Assembly: GCF_015565955.1 (NCBI RefSeq)
Contig: NZ_CP064760.1
Span: forward strand, 186,001 to 250,000
Direction of reading: 5' to 3'
Length of the DNA stretch: 64,000 nt
Source of the DNA: Microbacterium schleiferi
GTDB taxonomy: Bacteria; Actinomycetota; Actinomycetes; Actinomycetales; Microbacteriaceae
A program made the translations under genes and the position numbers. The number at the start of each line of letters is the position of its first letter. The stretch's first letter is position 1. Under the pieces are notes generated by a model. It saw only the letters and a list, made by a program, of their open reading frames with translations, was not told the DNA's origin and made no database searches. Of this stretch, positions 7,961 to 16,538 are shown one piece after another.

Positions 7961-8800
7961 ATGCGCACTTATCTGCGTGCAGCGAATACTGGTCTCGCGC
8001 TATCCGGACTGCTGCTCCTCGCGGGGTGCGCGACCGCAGAGCCACCATCGACAGGCATCGTCCATGCGGCACCGGCAGCTCATGTGCATGCCATCGTTTC
8101 CAATCCCGAGGGTGACGGGTTCCTTCTCGGCACTCACGACGGCATCTTCGCGGCCAGCGCGGAAGGGAAACTGCTTTCGCGGGTGGGCGGTTACGGGTTC
8201 GATGCGATGGGGCTCACCCTGTTGGGTGAAGACCTGATCGCGTCGGGTCACCCAGGATCAAACACCCCTGCAGAGCTCGGCGACCAGAACCTCGGCATCA
8301 TCCGCAGTACAGACGCCGGGGAAAGCTGGGAAGCGGTGACATTCACCGGCGAAAAGGATTTCCACGCTCTCACCGCGAGCAGCGACGGCACCGTGTACGG
8401 TCTCGCGACCGACGCCATCGACTTGCTGGCCAGTACGGACATGGGCGACTCGTGGTCCCCGACGGGAGGCCAGCTGATGGCGGTCGGTCTTGTAGCCACC
8501 AGCGGTGGGGGCCTGGTCGCAGCAACACCTGACGGGTTACAGGTCAGCACGGACGGGGCTCGGAGCTTCCGGCCGTGGTCAGACGCACCCATGCTCTACG
8601 CGCTGTCTGCGTCACCGAACCGTGAACTGATCGTCGGCGTGGATGCGAAAGAGCGAATCTGGGTCCATACCGTCGGGACCAGGGGGTGGGCTGAGGCGGG
8701 CACCGTGCACGGCGCCGCTCAAGCGACCGCGATCACCGACACCGGGAAGATTCTCGTCGCCGACGACAGCGGCCTCACCCTGCTTCCCGCCGAACAATGA
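7961..8800 (+). CDS. F510_1955-type BNR/sialidase-like lipoprotein
   Basis: 279 residues from the ATG at 7961. The lipoprotein signal has lipobox LLLAGC near residue 22. The body is a beta-propeller with Asp-box-like repeats: STDAGESWEAV, STDMGDSWSPT and STDGARSFRPW. AAHVHAIVSNPEGDGFLLGT near the N-terminus is typical of the F510_1955 family found with copper genes. These are called glycosylhydrolases by homology only; no catalytic sugar-cleaving residues are evident. Probably an extracytoplasmic copper-island accessory protein. Confidence 0.75.
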   Translation: MRTYLRAANTGLALSGLLLLAGCATAEPPSTGIVHAAPAAHVHAIVSNPEGDGFLLGTHDGIFAASAEGKLLSRVGGYGFDAMGLTLLGEDLIASGHPGSNTPAELGDQNLGIIRSTDAGESWEAVTFTGEKDFHALTASSDGTVYGLATDAIDLLASTDMGDSWSPTGGQLMAVGLVATSGGGLVAATPDGLQVSTDGARSFRPWSDAPMLYALSASPNRELIVGVDAKERIWVHTVGTRGWAEAGTVHGAAQATAITDTGKILVADDSGLTLLPAEQ

Positions 8801-8832
8801 CCCGGCATCGCCAATAGCCCAACCGCGTACCA

Positions 8833-8850
8833 TAACCCGGTAGGGGTATC
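8833..8850 (+). promoter_or_regulatory. CsoR-like box upstream of the membrane DUF305 gene
   Basis: TAACCCGGTAGGGGTATC, an imperfect dyad sharing GGGGTATC with the other two copper boxes. It lies about 100 bases before the ATG at 8953, a normal operator distance. Confidence 0.5.
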
Positions 8851-8952
8851 AACCCGGTTCCCGCACGGCGATCGTGTCGTTAGGTTCTTCGCCTGAACTC
8901 GCCCCGCTCACATCCGTTCTGGGGCGCGAATGCGAGAGCTAAGGAGACGGTG

Positions 8953-9540
8953 ATGACCTCTCATACGGAAGCCGCCGAGAACGACCGGAGCGACCGGCGG
9001 AAGATGTTGACGATGTACGCCCGGTTCGGGGCGATGCTGCTGACGGCGATGGTCGTCATGTACTGGGTGATGTTCGCCGGTTCCTGGGAATGGAGCCACA
9101 TCCGATTCAGCGAGAGTCGGGTCTTCATGGCGGTCACCATGGGCGGCACCATGGGCTTGGTGATGCTCGCCTGGATGCTGAACATGTACAAGAACACCAA
9201 GGCGAACGTCATCGTCATCGTGGTGAGCCTGCTGTTCATCGGTGGCGGCATCGCACTGGATCGCAGCCAGATCATTGTCGATGACACCGGCTTCATGAAC
9301 GGGATGATCCCGCACCACTCCTTGGCGATCACCCGATCGGAACGCGCCCAGATCGCTGACGTCCGGGTGTGCGAGCTGGCTGTCGAGATCAGCGAAGCCC
9401 AGCGGCGCGAGATCTTCGAGATGGAGTGGCTCGTGCAAGACATCCAGGAGAACGGCGTCGCTGCGACCGCGGCGGAAGCGGCCGACCGACCGGTTCCTGA
9501 ATACGAGGTCAGTGCAGAGCGGCAATGCCCCGAAGACTAG
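8953..9540 (+). CDS. DUF305 protein with N-terminal membrane helices
   Basis: 195 residues from the ATG at 8953, with AAGGAG seven bases upstream. There are three membrane helices: FGAMLLTAMVVMYWVMFAG, VFMAVTMGGTMGLVMLAWML and VIVIVVSLLFIGGGIAL. A short DUF305 segment follows with the metal-type motif MNGMIPHHSLAITRSERA. It differs from the lipoprotein at 7281 in being anchored by helices and having one motif instead of two. Likely a copper-binding protein at the outer face of the membrane. A CsoR-like box precedes it. Confidence 0.8.
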   Translation: MTSHTEAAENDRSDRRKMLTMYARFGAMLLTAMVVMYWVMFAGSWEWSHIRFSESRVFMAVTMGGTMGLVMLAWMLNMYKNTKANVIVIVVSLLFIGGGIALDRSQIIVDDTGFMNGMIPHHSLAITRSERAQIADVRVCELAVEISEAQRREIFEMEWLVQDIQENGVAATAAEAADRPVPEYEVSAERQCPED

Positions 9541-9629
9541 GCGCCCTGTCCACACGCTGAGGGGCCTGGTGGGGTTTGGTCGACGGCAGCGGAATAGTCG
9601 GCTGATTCACGCGGTTGGATCGAATACTG

Positions 9630-9647
9630 GTACCCCCTGGGGGTATC
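9630..9647 (+). promoter_or_regulatory. CsoR operator upstream of copZ
   Basis: GTACCCCCTGGGGGTATC, containing the perfect dyad TACCCCC-T-GGGGGTA at 9631-9645. This closely fits the GC-rich dyad bound by actinobacterial CsoR, which releases DNA when it binds Cu(I). It lies 19 bases before the copZ ATG. Confidence 0.75.
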
Positions 9648-9666
9648 ACAAGTGAGGGAGAGATCG

Positions 9667-9876
9667 ATGGTGACAGAAGTTTTTCAGGTGGCGGGGATGT
9701 CGTGCGGGCATTGCGAGAACTCGGTCCGCGAACAGGTCGCGCAGATACCTGAGGTCGACACGGTGGAGGTGAGCGCCACCACCGGATCGCTCACCGTCTC
9801 CGGTTCTGCACCGTTGGACGTCTCGGCGGTCGTTGCCGCTGTTGCTCGCGCCGGCTATCAGGCCGCACCGGCCTGA
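9667..9876 (+). CDS. copZ: Copper chaperone CopZ (HMA domain)
   Basis: 69 residues forming one HMA domain. The Cu(I) site is visible as GMSCGHCENSV near residue 10. The remainder (VDTVEVSATTGSLTVSG and a C-terminal ARAGYQAAPA) keeps the beta-alpha-beta-beta-alpha-beta pattern. It delivers Cu(I) to the ATPase encoded 56 bases downstream and to CsoR. AGGGAGAG precedes the ATG, and the operator at 9630 makes it copper-inducible by inference. Confidence 0.92.
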   Translation: MVTEVFQVAGMSCGHCENSVREQVAQIPEVDTVEVSATTGSLTVSGSAPLDVSAVVAAVARAGYQAAPA

Positions 9877-9932
9877 TCCATCGCGCAGGTCGAAGCCAAG
9901 TTTGCAGTACTTTCCCGATCCCGGAGGATTCC

Positions 9933-12089
9933 ATGACTGAACCGCACGTTCACCCGCATACCGAAGCGGGCACCCCGAACGCCGCGCATCCGCTGGCGGT
10001 CAATCCCATCGCGGAGGGCAGCGCGCACGAGCATGCGCCTGAGGCTGGTGGTCATGTGGGGCACGACGATCACGGTGGGGGCGCCGGGCACGGTGGCCAT
10101 GCGGGGCATGGGGATCATGTCGGGCAGTTCCGCCGGTTGTTCTGGATCAACCTGCTGCTGGCGATCCCGGTGGTGGGGTTCTCGAGCATGTTCGCGATGC
10201 TGCTGGGTTACTCGTTGCCGGAATTCCCCGGCGTGAACCTGATCGCCCCGGTGATCGGGACGGTGATGTATTTCTGGGGTGGCTGGCCGTTCTTGACCGG
10301 CGCGATCAGCGAGCTGCGTTCCCGCACCCCGGGGATGATGCTGCTGATCGGCCTCGCGATCACGGTCGCGTTCCTTGCCTCCTGGGGCGCGAGCCTGGGT
10401 CTGCTGGATCATCAGCTGGAGTTCTGGTGGGAGCTGGCTCTCCTGATCGTGATCATGCTCCTCGGGCACTGGGTGGAGATGCGTTCCCTCGCCCAGACCA
10501 CCTCCGCACTGGATTCCCTCGCGGCCCTCCTGCCCGATGAGGCGGAACGGGTCGACGGTGACCAGATTGTGAAGGTGGCACCCGCGGACCTGAAGGTCGG
10601 AGATGTTGTCGTGGTTCGCCCCGGTGGCAGTGTTCCCGCCGACGGGAAAATCGTCGACGGCCAAGCGGACATAGATGAGTCCATGGTCACCGGCGAATCC
10701 CGTCCGGTTACCCGCGGGACCGGCGATCCAGTCACGGCAGGGACGGTGGCCACCGACTCCGGGCTGCGCGTGCAGGTCACCGCAACCGGCGATGACACCA
10801 CACTCGCCGGAATCCAAAAGCTGGTCACCGAGGCGCAGAGTTCCAGCTCGCGTGCGCAGCGGATCGCCGACCGGGCCGCAGGCTGGCTGTTCTGGTTCGC
10901 GCTCGGTTCTGCGGCAATCACCGCGATCGTGTGGACCGTGATCGGAAACCCTGACGCTGCGGTCATCCGCACCGTCACCGTTCTGGTGATCGCGTGCCCC
11001 CATGCCCTCGGCCTGGCGATCCCGCTCGTAGTATCGATCTCCACCGAGCGTGCCGCGCGCGGTGGTGTACTGATTAAGGACCGGCTCGCGCTGGAGAGTA
11101 TGCGCACCATCGACGCGGTCCTGTTCGATAAGACCGGCACCCTCACCAAGGGCGAACCGACCGTCACCGACATCGCCCCGACCGCTGGCCACGACGCCGA
11201 CACCGTCCTTGCCGTTGCGGCAGCCGCCGAAGCGGACAGCGAACACCCCCTCGCCAAAGCGATCGTCCGCGCCGCACACGAACGCAACCTCACGCTGGCC
11301 GCAGCGAGCGGGTTCACGTCCTCACCTGCAGTCGGTGTCACGGCGACCGTCGACGGCAGTGAGATCCGTGTCGGCGGCCCCCGCCTGCTCGAGAACATCG
11401 GCGCCGCAGAGGTCGCCTCTGCAAACGCATGGCGCACCGAGGGGGCGATCATCCTCCACGTCGTCCAGGACGGCACCGTGATCGGCGGGCTCAAGCTCGC
11501 CGACGAGATCCGCCCCGAGTCCCGTGAAGCCGTCGACGCGCTCCACAAGCTCGGTATCGAAGTTGTGATGATCACCGGTGACGCTGAAGCCGTCGCCAAC
11601 GCCGTGGGCGAGGAACTCGGCATCGACCGTGTCTTCGCCGGCGTCCGCCCCGAGGACAAATCCGCCAAAATCGCCGAACTGCAGGCCGAGGGCAAGAAGG
11701 TCGCGATGATCGGCGATGGCGTGAACGACGCACCCGCGCTCGCACAAGCCGACGTCGGCATTGCCATCGGTGCCGGAACCGACGTGGCGATCGCCTCCGC
11801 CGGGGTGATCCTCGCAAGCTCCGACCCGCGATCGGTGCTCTCGGTGATCGAACTGTCGCGGGCGAGCTACCGCAAGATGAAACAGAACCTGTGGTGGGCA
11901 GCCGGCTACAACCTGATCTCCGTTCCCCTCGCCGCCGGCGTACTCGCCCCCATCGGATTCGTCCTGCCGATGTCCGTCGGTGCGATCCTGATGTCACTGT
12001 CCACGGTCGTCGTCGCCCTCAACGCTCAACTCCTGCGACGCCTGAACCTCACCCCCGAAAACAGCACCCGGACGATCCTGGACCGTTAG
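9933..12089 (+). CDS. copB: Copper-translocating P-type ATPase, CPH type (CopB-like)
   Basis: 718 residues. The N-terminus is His/Gly-rich (HDDHGGGAGHGGHAGHGDH) instead of an HMA domain. Membrane helices follow, then the actuator motif TGES, the transmembrane metal site ACPHALGLA, phosphorylation site DKTGT, the nucleotide HP pair (SEHPLAK) and GDGVNDAPAL. CPH in place of CPC and a His-rich tail define the P1B-3 (CopB) class, which exports copper ions from the cytoplasm. It follows copZ and precedes csoR in one apparent transcription unit. The symbol follows the class, not a proven orthologue. Confidence 0.92.
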   Translation: MTEPHVHPHTEAGTPNAAHPLAVNPIAEGSAHEHAPEAGGHVGHDDHGGGAGHGGHAGHGDHVGQFRRLFWINLLLAIPVVGFSSMFAMLLGYSLPEFPGVNLIAPVIGTVMYFWGGWPFLTGAISELRSRTPGMMLLIGLAITVAFLASWGASLGLLDHQLEFWWELALLIVIMLLGHWVEMRSLAQTTSALDSLAALLPDEAERVDGDQIVKVAPADLKVGDVVVVRPGGSVPADGKIVDGQADIDESMVTGESRPVTRGTGDPVTAGTVATDSGLRVQVTATGDDTTLAGIQKLVTEAQSSSSRAQRIADRAAGWLFWFALGSAAITAIVWTVIGNPDAAVIRTVTVLVIACPHALGLAIPLVVSISTERAARGGVLIKDRLALESMRTIDAVLFDKTGTLTKGEPTVTDIAPTAGHDADTVLAVAAAAEADSEHPLAKAIVRAAHERNLTLAAASGFTSSPAVGVTATVDGSEIRVGGPRLLENIGAAEVASANAWRTEGAIILHVVQDGTVIGGLKLADEIRPESREAVDALHKLGIEVVMITGDAEAVANAVGEELGIDRVFAGVRPEDKSAKIAELQAEGKKVAMIGDGVNDAPALAQADVGIAIGAGTDVAIASAGVILASSDPRSVLSVIELSRASYRKMKQNLWWAAGYNLISVPLAAGVLAPIGFVLPMSVGAILMSLSTVVVALNAQLLRRLNLTPENSTRTILDR

Positions 12090-12103
12090 AACGGAAACCC
12101 CTG

Positions 12104-12415
12104 ATGACCGCCGCGCCCGACCCGTCTGCCCACCACCACGGCTACATCACTGACAAGGACCGGTACCTCAGCCGGCTGAAGCGCATCGAGGGACAAGCGC
12201 GGGGAATCTCCAAGATGGTCGATGACGAGAAGTACTGCATCGACATCCTCACCCAGATCAGCGCGCTCACTAACGCCCTGCAAGCCGTCGCCATCGGCCT
12301 CCTCGACGACCACCTCAAACACTGCGTCGTCGACGCCGCCCGCGCCGGAGGGGGCGAAGCCGACGCGAAGATTAAGGAAGCCAGCGACGCAATCGCCCGC
12401 CTCGTCCGCTCCTGA
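12104..12415 (+). CDS. csoR: Copper-sensing repressor CsoR
   Basis: 103 residues from the ATG at 12104. The all-alpha CsoR/RcnR fold starts RYLSRLKRIEGQARGISKMV. The Cu(I) ligands are complete: Cys in DEKYCIDIL, then His and Cys in DDHLKHCVVDAA (C-H-C). It should repress the island in low copper through the GC-rich dyads at 9630 and probably 6734 and 8833. It lies 14 bases behind the ATPase gene, giving autoregulation if transcribed from the copZ promoter. Confidence 0.92.
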   Translation: MTAAPDPSAHHHGYITDKDRYLSRLKRIEGQARGISKMVDDEKYCIDILTQISALTNALQAVAIGLLDDHLKHCVVDAARAGGGEADAKIKEASDAIARLVRS

Positions 12416-12419
12416 CTAG

Positions 12420-12750
12420 CGCCCCCCGGCGGCGTCGGAGATCACGTCACCGTCGAGTAGCGAATTGCATCCTCGATTGCTGCGCAGACCTGATGAGGAG
12501 CGCGGACGGTCTCCGCATCCATCAGTGAAGAGTTTCGTGACGCAGGCTGATCAGGGAGCGGAGGGTGTGTCGGCTTTGGCCGTTCTATGATCGCAACACG
12601 ATTCCGACAGTCAATCGCGCACCGTTTCGGGACCTCGACCGGCCCCGGACCGGCCCAAGCGCACGATAAGGGCGATAAATCGACCTCAGAGAAAGGTGGT
12701 TCGTTTCGCTAGGCTCGCTCAACGACCGATCAAAAACCACCGCTGACCGG
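12420..12750. other. Non-coding stretch between the copper island and the tRNA genes
   Basis: About 330 bases with no convincing gene on either strand. I see no insertion-sequence end and no copy of the tRNA-Phe 3' end that would mark an attachment site. It may contain the junction between the accessory region and the core chromosome. Confidence 0.4.
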
Positions 12751-12752
12751 GC

Positions 12753-12794
12753 AAAATAAAAGACCCTCCTCCAGTAGAAGCCTGAAGAAGGGTC
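12753..12794 (-). terminator. Rho-independent terminator of the tRNA operon
   Basis: On the minus strand GACCCTTCTTC pairs with GGAGGAGGGTC, and the stem is followed by TTTTATTTT. It lies directly downstream of tRNA-Phe and would end the Glu-Asp-Phe transcript. Confidence 0.85.
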
Positions 12795-12796
12795 AG

Positions 12797-12869
12797 TGGC
12801 TCCGACGGGCGTCGATCCCGTGACCTCACGATTTTCAGTCGTGCGCTCTACCAACTGAGCTACAGAGCC
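12797..12869 (-). tRNA. tRNA-Phe (GAA)
   Basis: 73 bases starting GGCTCTGTAGCTCAGTTGGT on the minus strand. The anticodon loop is CTGAAAA (anticodon GAA), followed by a T-arm and discriminator A; the acceptor stem GGCTCTG/CGGAGCC pairs throughout with one G-U. CCA is not encoded. Its 3' end faces the accessory region, as at many integration sites. Confidence 0.96.
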
Positions 12870-12936
12870 GCACGGCAGCCGAAGTTGCCGCGTCCTACAC
12901 GAAGAGCCCTTCCGAAAAAGGGCCCGTCGCTCGGAG

Positions 12937-13010
12937 CGACCCTGACGGGACTTGAACCCGCGACCTCCGCCGTGACAGGGCGGCACGCTAACCAACTGCG
13001 CTACAGGGCC
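12937..13010 (-). tRNA. tRNA-Asp (GTC)
   Basis: 74 bases on the minus strand starting GGCCCTGTAGCGCAGTTGGT. The anticodon loop is CTGTCAC (anticodon GTC) and the discriminator G. The acceptor stem GGCCCTG/CAGGGTC pairs with one wobble. It lies between tRNA-Glu and tRNA-Phe in the same direction. Confidence 0.96.
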
Positions 13011-13030
13011 ATGCTTATTCAATTGTAGGG

Positions 13031-13103
13031 TGACCCCAACGGGATTCGAACCCGTGCTACCGCCGTGAAAGGGCGGCGTCCTAGGCCGCTAAACGATGGG
13101 GCC
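13031..13103 (-). tRNA. tRNA-Glu (TTC)
   Basis: 73 bases on the minus strand starting GGCCCCATCGTTTAGCGGCC, with anticodon loop CTTTCAC (anticodon TTC), a canonical GGTTCGAATCC T-arm and discriminator A. It is the first gene of the three-tRNA unit. Confidence 0.96.
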
Positions 13104-13277
13104 GGATGAACTCCAGCATCCGTTTTGGGGGACCCCGGCGCTCACGCTTACCGACGGTCAAGCATACGCAATACCCGAGGGATGCGCCAATCGGTGGCGC
13201 GACACACGGATGCCGACCTGCCGGCTCCCGCGCGGGTCTACCCTCGCCGCAATCGAGCCGGCGGTAGCGTCAGGCTC

Positions 13278-15029
13278 GTGCCGGTGCCGCCTCCGCAGAG
13301 ATTTCGCCATTCGCCCGCGTGGGTGCTCGGTCGCGTGCTGCGCCGCATCCGTCTGTTCGCCAAGCCCCGGGTGGATGTGGACACCGCCGAACCCGACTGG
13401 ATGGTCGAGCGCGACATTCCCGTGACGGTGCGCGATGGCACCGTGCTGCGGGTCAATGTGTTCCGCCCCCGCGGTGACGAGCCGGTTCCCGTCATCATGT
13501 CGGCCCACCCCTATGGCAAGGACCAGGTCCCTGCCCGCGCGAAGAACCGCCGCGCGATCAACCCGCAGTACCGCATCATGCCGCAGCCAGGCCGGGTCGG
13601 AATCTCGGCGTGGACGGGATGGGAGGCGCCAGACCCCGCGTTCTGGGTGCCGCGTGGCTACGCAGTCGTGAATGCGGATGCCCGCGGCGGCGGCACCTCG
13701 GCGGGCGAGGCGCACCTGTTCGAGGCTCAGGAAGCCGACGACTACGAAGATCTCATCGCCTGGGCTGGAACCCAGCCCTGGTCCACGGGAAAGGTCGGCC
13801 TGGACGGGGTCTCGTACCTCGCAATCTCGCAGTACGGGGTGGCCGCGCGCAGCCCCGAGCACCTCGCGGCGATCTGCCCCTGGGAAGGGTTCAGCGACCT
13901 CTACCGTGACTTCGCCTGGCCCGGCGGCATCCGCGAGAACGGCTTCGCGGTGCTGTGGACGACGTTGACCGCGCGCGCCGCCCGGATCGCCCCGCCCCCG
14001 CTGCGCCGGGAACTTGCCCGCCGCACAACACGCGACCAGTGGTACCGCGATCGGACGCCGCACGTCGACAGCATCGGCGTTCCGGTGCTGGTGTGCGGCA
14101 GCTTCTCCGACCACAACCTCCACACCCGTGGCTCCTTCGAGGTCTTCCGGCGCGCGGGCCGCGCCCTCCCCGAGCGTCCCGCCCGGTGGCTCTACACGCA
14201 CCGCGGCGGCAAGTGGGCGACCTACTACGACACGGATGCCGCCAGCATCCGGACTCGCTTCTTCGACCACACGCTGCGCGGCGCCGACAACGGCTGGGAC
14301 ACGCTCCCGCCTGTGCGGCTCGCGGTCTACGAGAGGGGGCCGGTGCCGGCTGCCGTCACGGCCGAGACGGAATGGCCACCCGCGGATCTTCGGATGCGGC
14401 GCCTCCACCTCGACGGACTCGACGGCTCCCTCCAGGATCTCCCGCCCCGCGCCACCGTACAGACCGGATTCGCGATGAACGGGCCGGGACTCGAGTGGAC
14501 GTGGCCGGTCCCGGAGGACCTCGATGTCATCGGGCCGATGTCGCTGCGGCTGCACGTCGCGGCGCGCGCCGCCGACGATCTCACCCTGTTCGTCGGGATC
14601 CGCAAGGTGTCGGACGGCGCCGTCGTGCCCTTCGAGGGGTCCTACGGATTCGACCGGGCGTGGATGTCGTACGGATGGCAGCGCGTGGGGTTCCGCGATC
14701 TCGATCCCGACCTGTCGACCGACCTGCGCCCCGTGCACACCTTCGACCGGGTCACACCGATTCGCCCGGGCGAGGTCGTCCCGGTCGACATCGAACTGCG
14801 CGAGCAGGCAACCCGCTTCCGCGCCGGCGACCAGCTGAGACTTGTCGTCCGTGGCCGGTGGGTGCACAGCCGCAACCCGGTTACAGGGAGCTTCCCTGCC
14901 GGGTACGTCCGTCGCCGGGGAGGCGTCGCGATCATCCACACCGGTCCGGAGCATCCGTCGTCGCTTCTGCTGGGGCACCGACCGCCAACCGGGGCACCCG
15001 GCGAGCCGTGGCTTACGTCTGCGCCGTGA
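13278..15029 (+). CDS. CocE/NonD family hydrolase (X-Pro dipeptidyl-peptidase type)
   Basis: 583 residues from a GTG at 13278. The alpha/beta-hydrolase N-terminal half (PVIMSAHPYGKDQVPAR, GYAVVNADARGGGTS) leads to the nucleophile elbow KVGLDGVSYLAISQ with catalytic Ser. The C-terminal half is the jelly-roll typical of CocE and X-Pro dipeptidyl peptidases (GPMSLRLHVAARAADDLTLF). No signal peptide, so cytoplasmic. These enzymes cleave esters or peptides; the substrate cannot be told from sequence. Upstream frames extend into the tRNA region but are not coding. Confidence 0.88.
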   Translation: MPVPPPQRFRHSPAWVLGRVLRRIRLFAKPRVDVDTAEPDWMVERDIPVTVRDGTVLRVNVFRPRGDEPVPVIMSAHPYGKDQVPARAKNRRAINPQYRIMPQPGRVGISAWTGWEAPDPAFWVPRGYAVVNADARGGGTSAGEAHLFEAQEADDYEDLIAWAGTQPWSTGKVGLDGVSYLAISQYGVAARSPEHLAAICPWEGFSDLYRDFAWPGGIRENGFAVLWTTLTARAARIAPPPLRRELARRTTRDQWYRDRTPHVDSIGVPVLVCGSFSDHNLHTRGSFEVFRRAGRALPERPARWLYTHRGGKWATYYDTDAASIRTRFFDHTLRGADNGWDTLPPVRLAVYERGPVPAAVTAETEWPPADLRMRRLHLDGLDGSLQDLPPRATVQTGFAMNGPGLEWTWPVPEDLDVIGPMSLRLHVAARAADDLTLFVGIRKVSDGAVVPFEGSYGFDRAWMSYGWQRVGFRDLDPDLSTDLRPVHTFDRVTPIRPGEVVPVDIELREQATRFRAGDQLRLVVRGRWVHSRNPVTGSFPAGYVRRRGGVAIIHTGPEHPSSLLLGHRPPTGAPGEPWLTSAP

Positions 15030-15121
15030 GCGGATGCCGACTCCCGGCATCCGCGCGAAACCTGTTGTTTCTGTGACTGGTGTTGTTAGTGTGAATACGT
15101 TCTGTGTGACAGGAGGATCCG

Positions 15122-16456
15122 GTGGAGCTCGAATCGAGCGATGAGGAGTGCGGCTGCGCGCCCACGCCCCGTGAGCTTCGTGCCCTGTCGCGCCGCTCTG
15201 CCCTGGGCATCGGGATCGCGGGTGGACTGGCCCTCTTCGGTGGGGTTTCGGCGTTCAGCCTCGCGCCCGCCTTTGCTGAGTCGTATCCCAGCTGGGACGA
15301 CGTGCAGAACGCGAAGGCGAATGAGGCTTCGAAGTCTCGCGAGGTCACGCGCATTGAAGGCCTGATTCAGAGCCTGACCGCCGAGGTCGCGCGCACGCAG
15401 GCAGAAGCCCAGCGCCTCTCGGACGAGTTCTACGTCGCGCAGCAGGCGTTCTTCGACGCCGCTAAGCGCGCCGACGACTTGCAGACGCAGGCTGACGAGC
15501 AGGCCGCGGCCGCTGACGAGGCCGCGCAGAAGGCTGGGCGCATCGCGGCGCAGCTGTACCGCGACGGCGGTGACGACACCGCCATGCAGTTGTTCTTCTC
15601 GGGATCCGCGGTCGGGGCTGACGAACTGCTCGCGCGCCTGGGAACGATGGACAAGCTTCTGGAGCGAAACCAGACCGTTTACGACGATGCGGTCAGGGCG
15701 CGGGATGCCGCGCAGAGCTACAGCGACCAGGCAGTACAGGCCCGCAACGAGCGGGACCGGCTGCAGCAAGAGGCCGAGCAGAAGATGGTCGCGGCACAGG
15801 AGGCCGCTGCCGCCGCGCAGGTTGCCCTCGATAACCAGACGACCCACCTCGGCGACCTCCAGGCACAGCTGTCGGCGCTCAAGGACGAGACCGCCAAGAC
15901 CGTCGCCGGCTACCAGGCTGGCGTCGAGGCAGAACGCAAGGCTCGCGAGGAGCGGGAGCGCAAGGCACGCGAAGAGGCTGAACGCATCGCGCGCGAGCAG
16001 GCAGCCAACGGCGGCGGCAACGGGGGCGCTGTCAACGGCGGAGGATGGGCGCGCCCGTCATCCGGGTACGTGTCCTCGGGTTACGGTCGCCGGTCGAGCG
16101 TCTGCAACGCGAACTACTGCTCCTCGAGCTTCCACTACGGCTACGACTTCGCTCCCGGATGCGGCGCCGCGATCTACGCCGCCGGCGCAGGTCGCGTCGT
16201 CTACGCCGGCCGAAACGGCGGCTACGGCAACTACATCAAGATCGACCACGGCGGCGGCATCGCCACCGGCTACGCGCACATCGTCGACGGCGGCTTCTGG
16301 GTGGGCTACGGCCAATGGGTCGGCGCGGGCCAGGCCATCGCGGCCACCGGAAACACGGGCAACTCGTTCGGATGCCACCTGCACTTCGAAACGTATGTCA
16401 ACGGTGCAGCGGTCAACCCGTCGGGGTTCATGGCAGCCCGCGGCGTGTACTTCTAG
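15122..16456 (+). CDS. Secreted M23 peptidoglycan endopeptidase with coiled coil
   Basis: 444 residues from a GTG with AGGAGG upstream. The Tat-like signal (LSRRSALGIGIAGGLALFGG) ends around APAFA. Residues about 55-300 form a long Ala/Glu/Lys coiled coil of the EnvC/NlpD kind. A Gly-rich linker follows, then a C-terminal M23 domain with zinc-site elements FHYGYDF and CHLHFETY. It should cleave peptidoglycan cross-bridges or activate other wall hydrolases during division. Full length and intact. Confidence 0.9.
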   Translation: MELESSDEECGCAPTPRELRALSRRSALGIGIAGGLALFGGVSAFSLAPAFAESYPSWDDVQNAKANEASKSREVTRIEGLIQSLTAEVARTQAEAQRLSDEFYVAQQAFFDAAKRADDLQTQADEQAAAADEAAQKAGRIAAQLYRDGGDDTAMQLFFSGSAVGADELLARLGTMDKLLERNQTVYDDAVRARDAAQSYSDQAVQARNERDRLQQEAEQKMVAAQEAAAAAQVALDNQTTHLGDLQAQLSALKDETAKTVAGYQAGVEAERKAREERERKAREEAERIAREQAANGGGNGGAVNGGGWARPSSGYVSSGYGRRSSVCNANYCSSSFHYGYDFAPGCGAAIYAAGAGRVVYAGRNGGYGNYIKIDHGGGIATGYAHIVDGGFWVGYGQWVGAGQAIAATGNTGNSFGCHLHFETYVNGAAVNPSGFMAARGVYF

Positions 16457-16487
16457 GCCGGGAATCTCGCCGGTCTAGCAAACACGA

Positions 16488-16518
16488 AGCCGCGGCATCC
16501 GTGTCGGACACCGCGGCT
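16488..16518. terminator. Bidirectional hairpin between M23 and ppa genes
   Basis: AGCCGCGG at 16488-16495 pairs with CCGCGGCT at 16511-16518. It lies in the 80-base gap between two convergent genes, so it can end both transcripts. Confidence 0.65.
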
Positions 16519-16538
16519 CGCGTGATGATCTGGTGCGC

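Noticed and set aside
13125..13277. Upstream extension of the CocE-type hydrolase
   Set aside because: The frame is open to 13125 but the added residues are Arg-rich and unlike the family; the GTG at 13278 gives the expected N-terminus.
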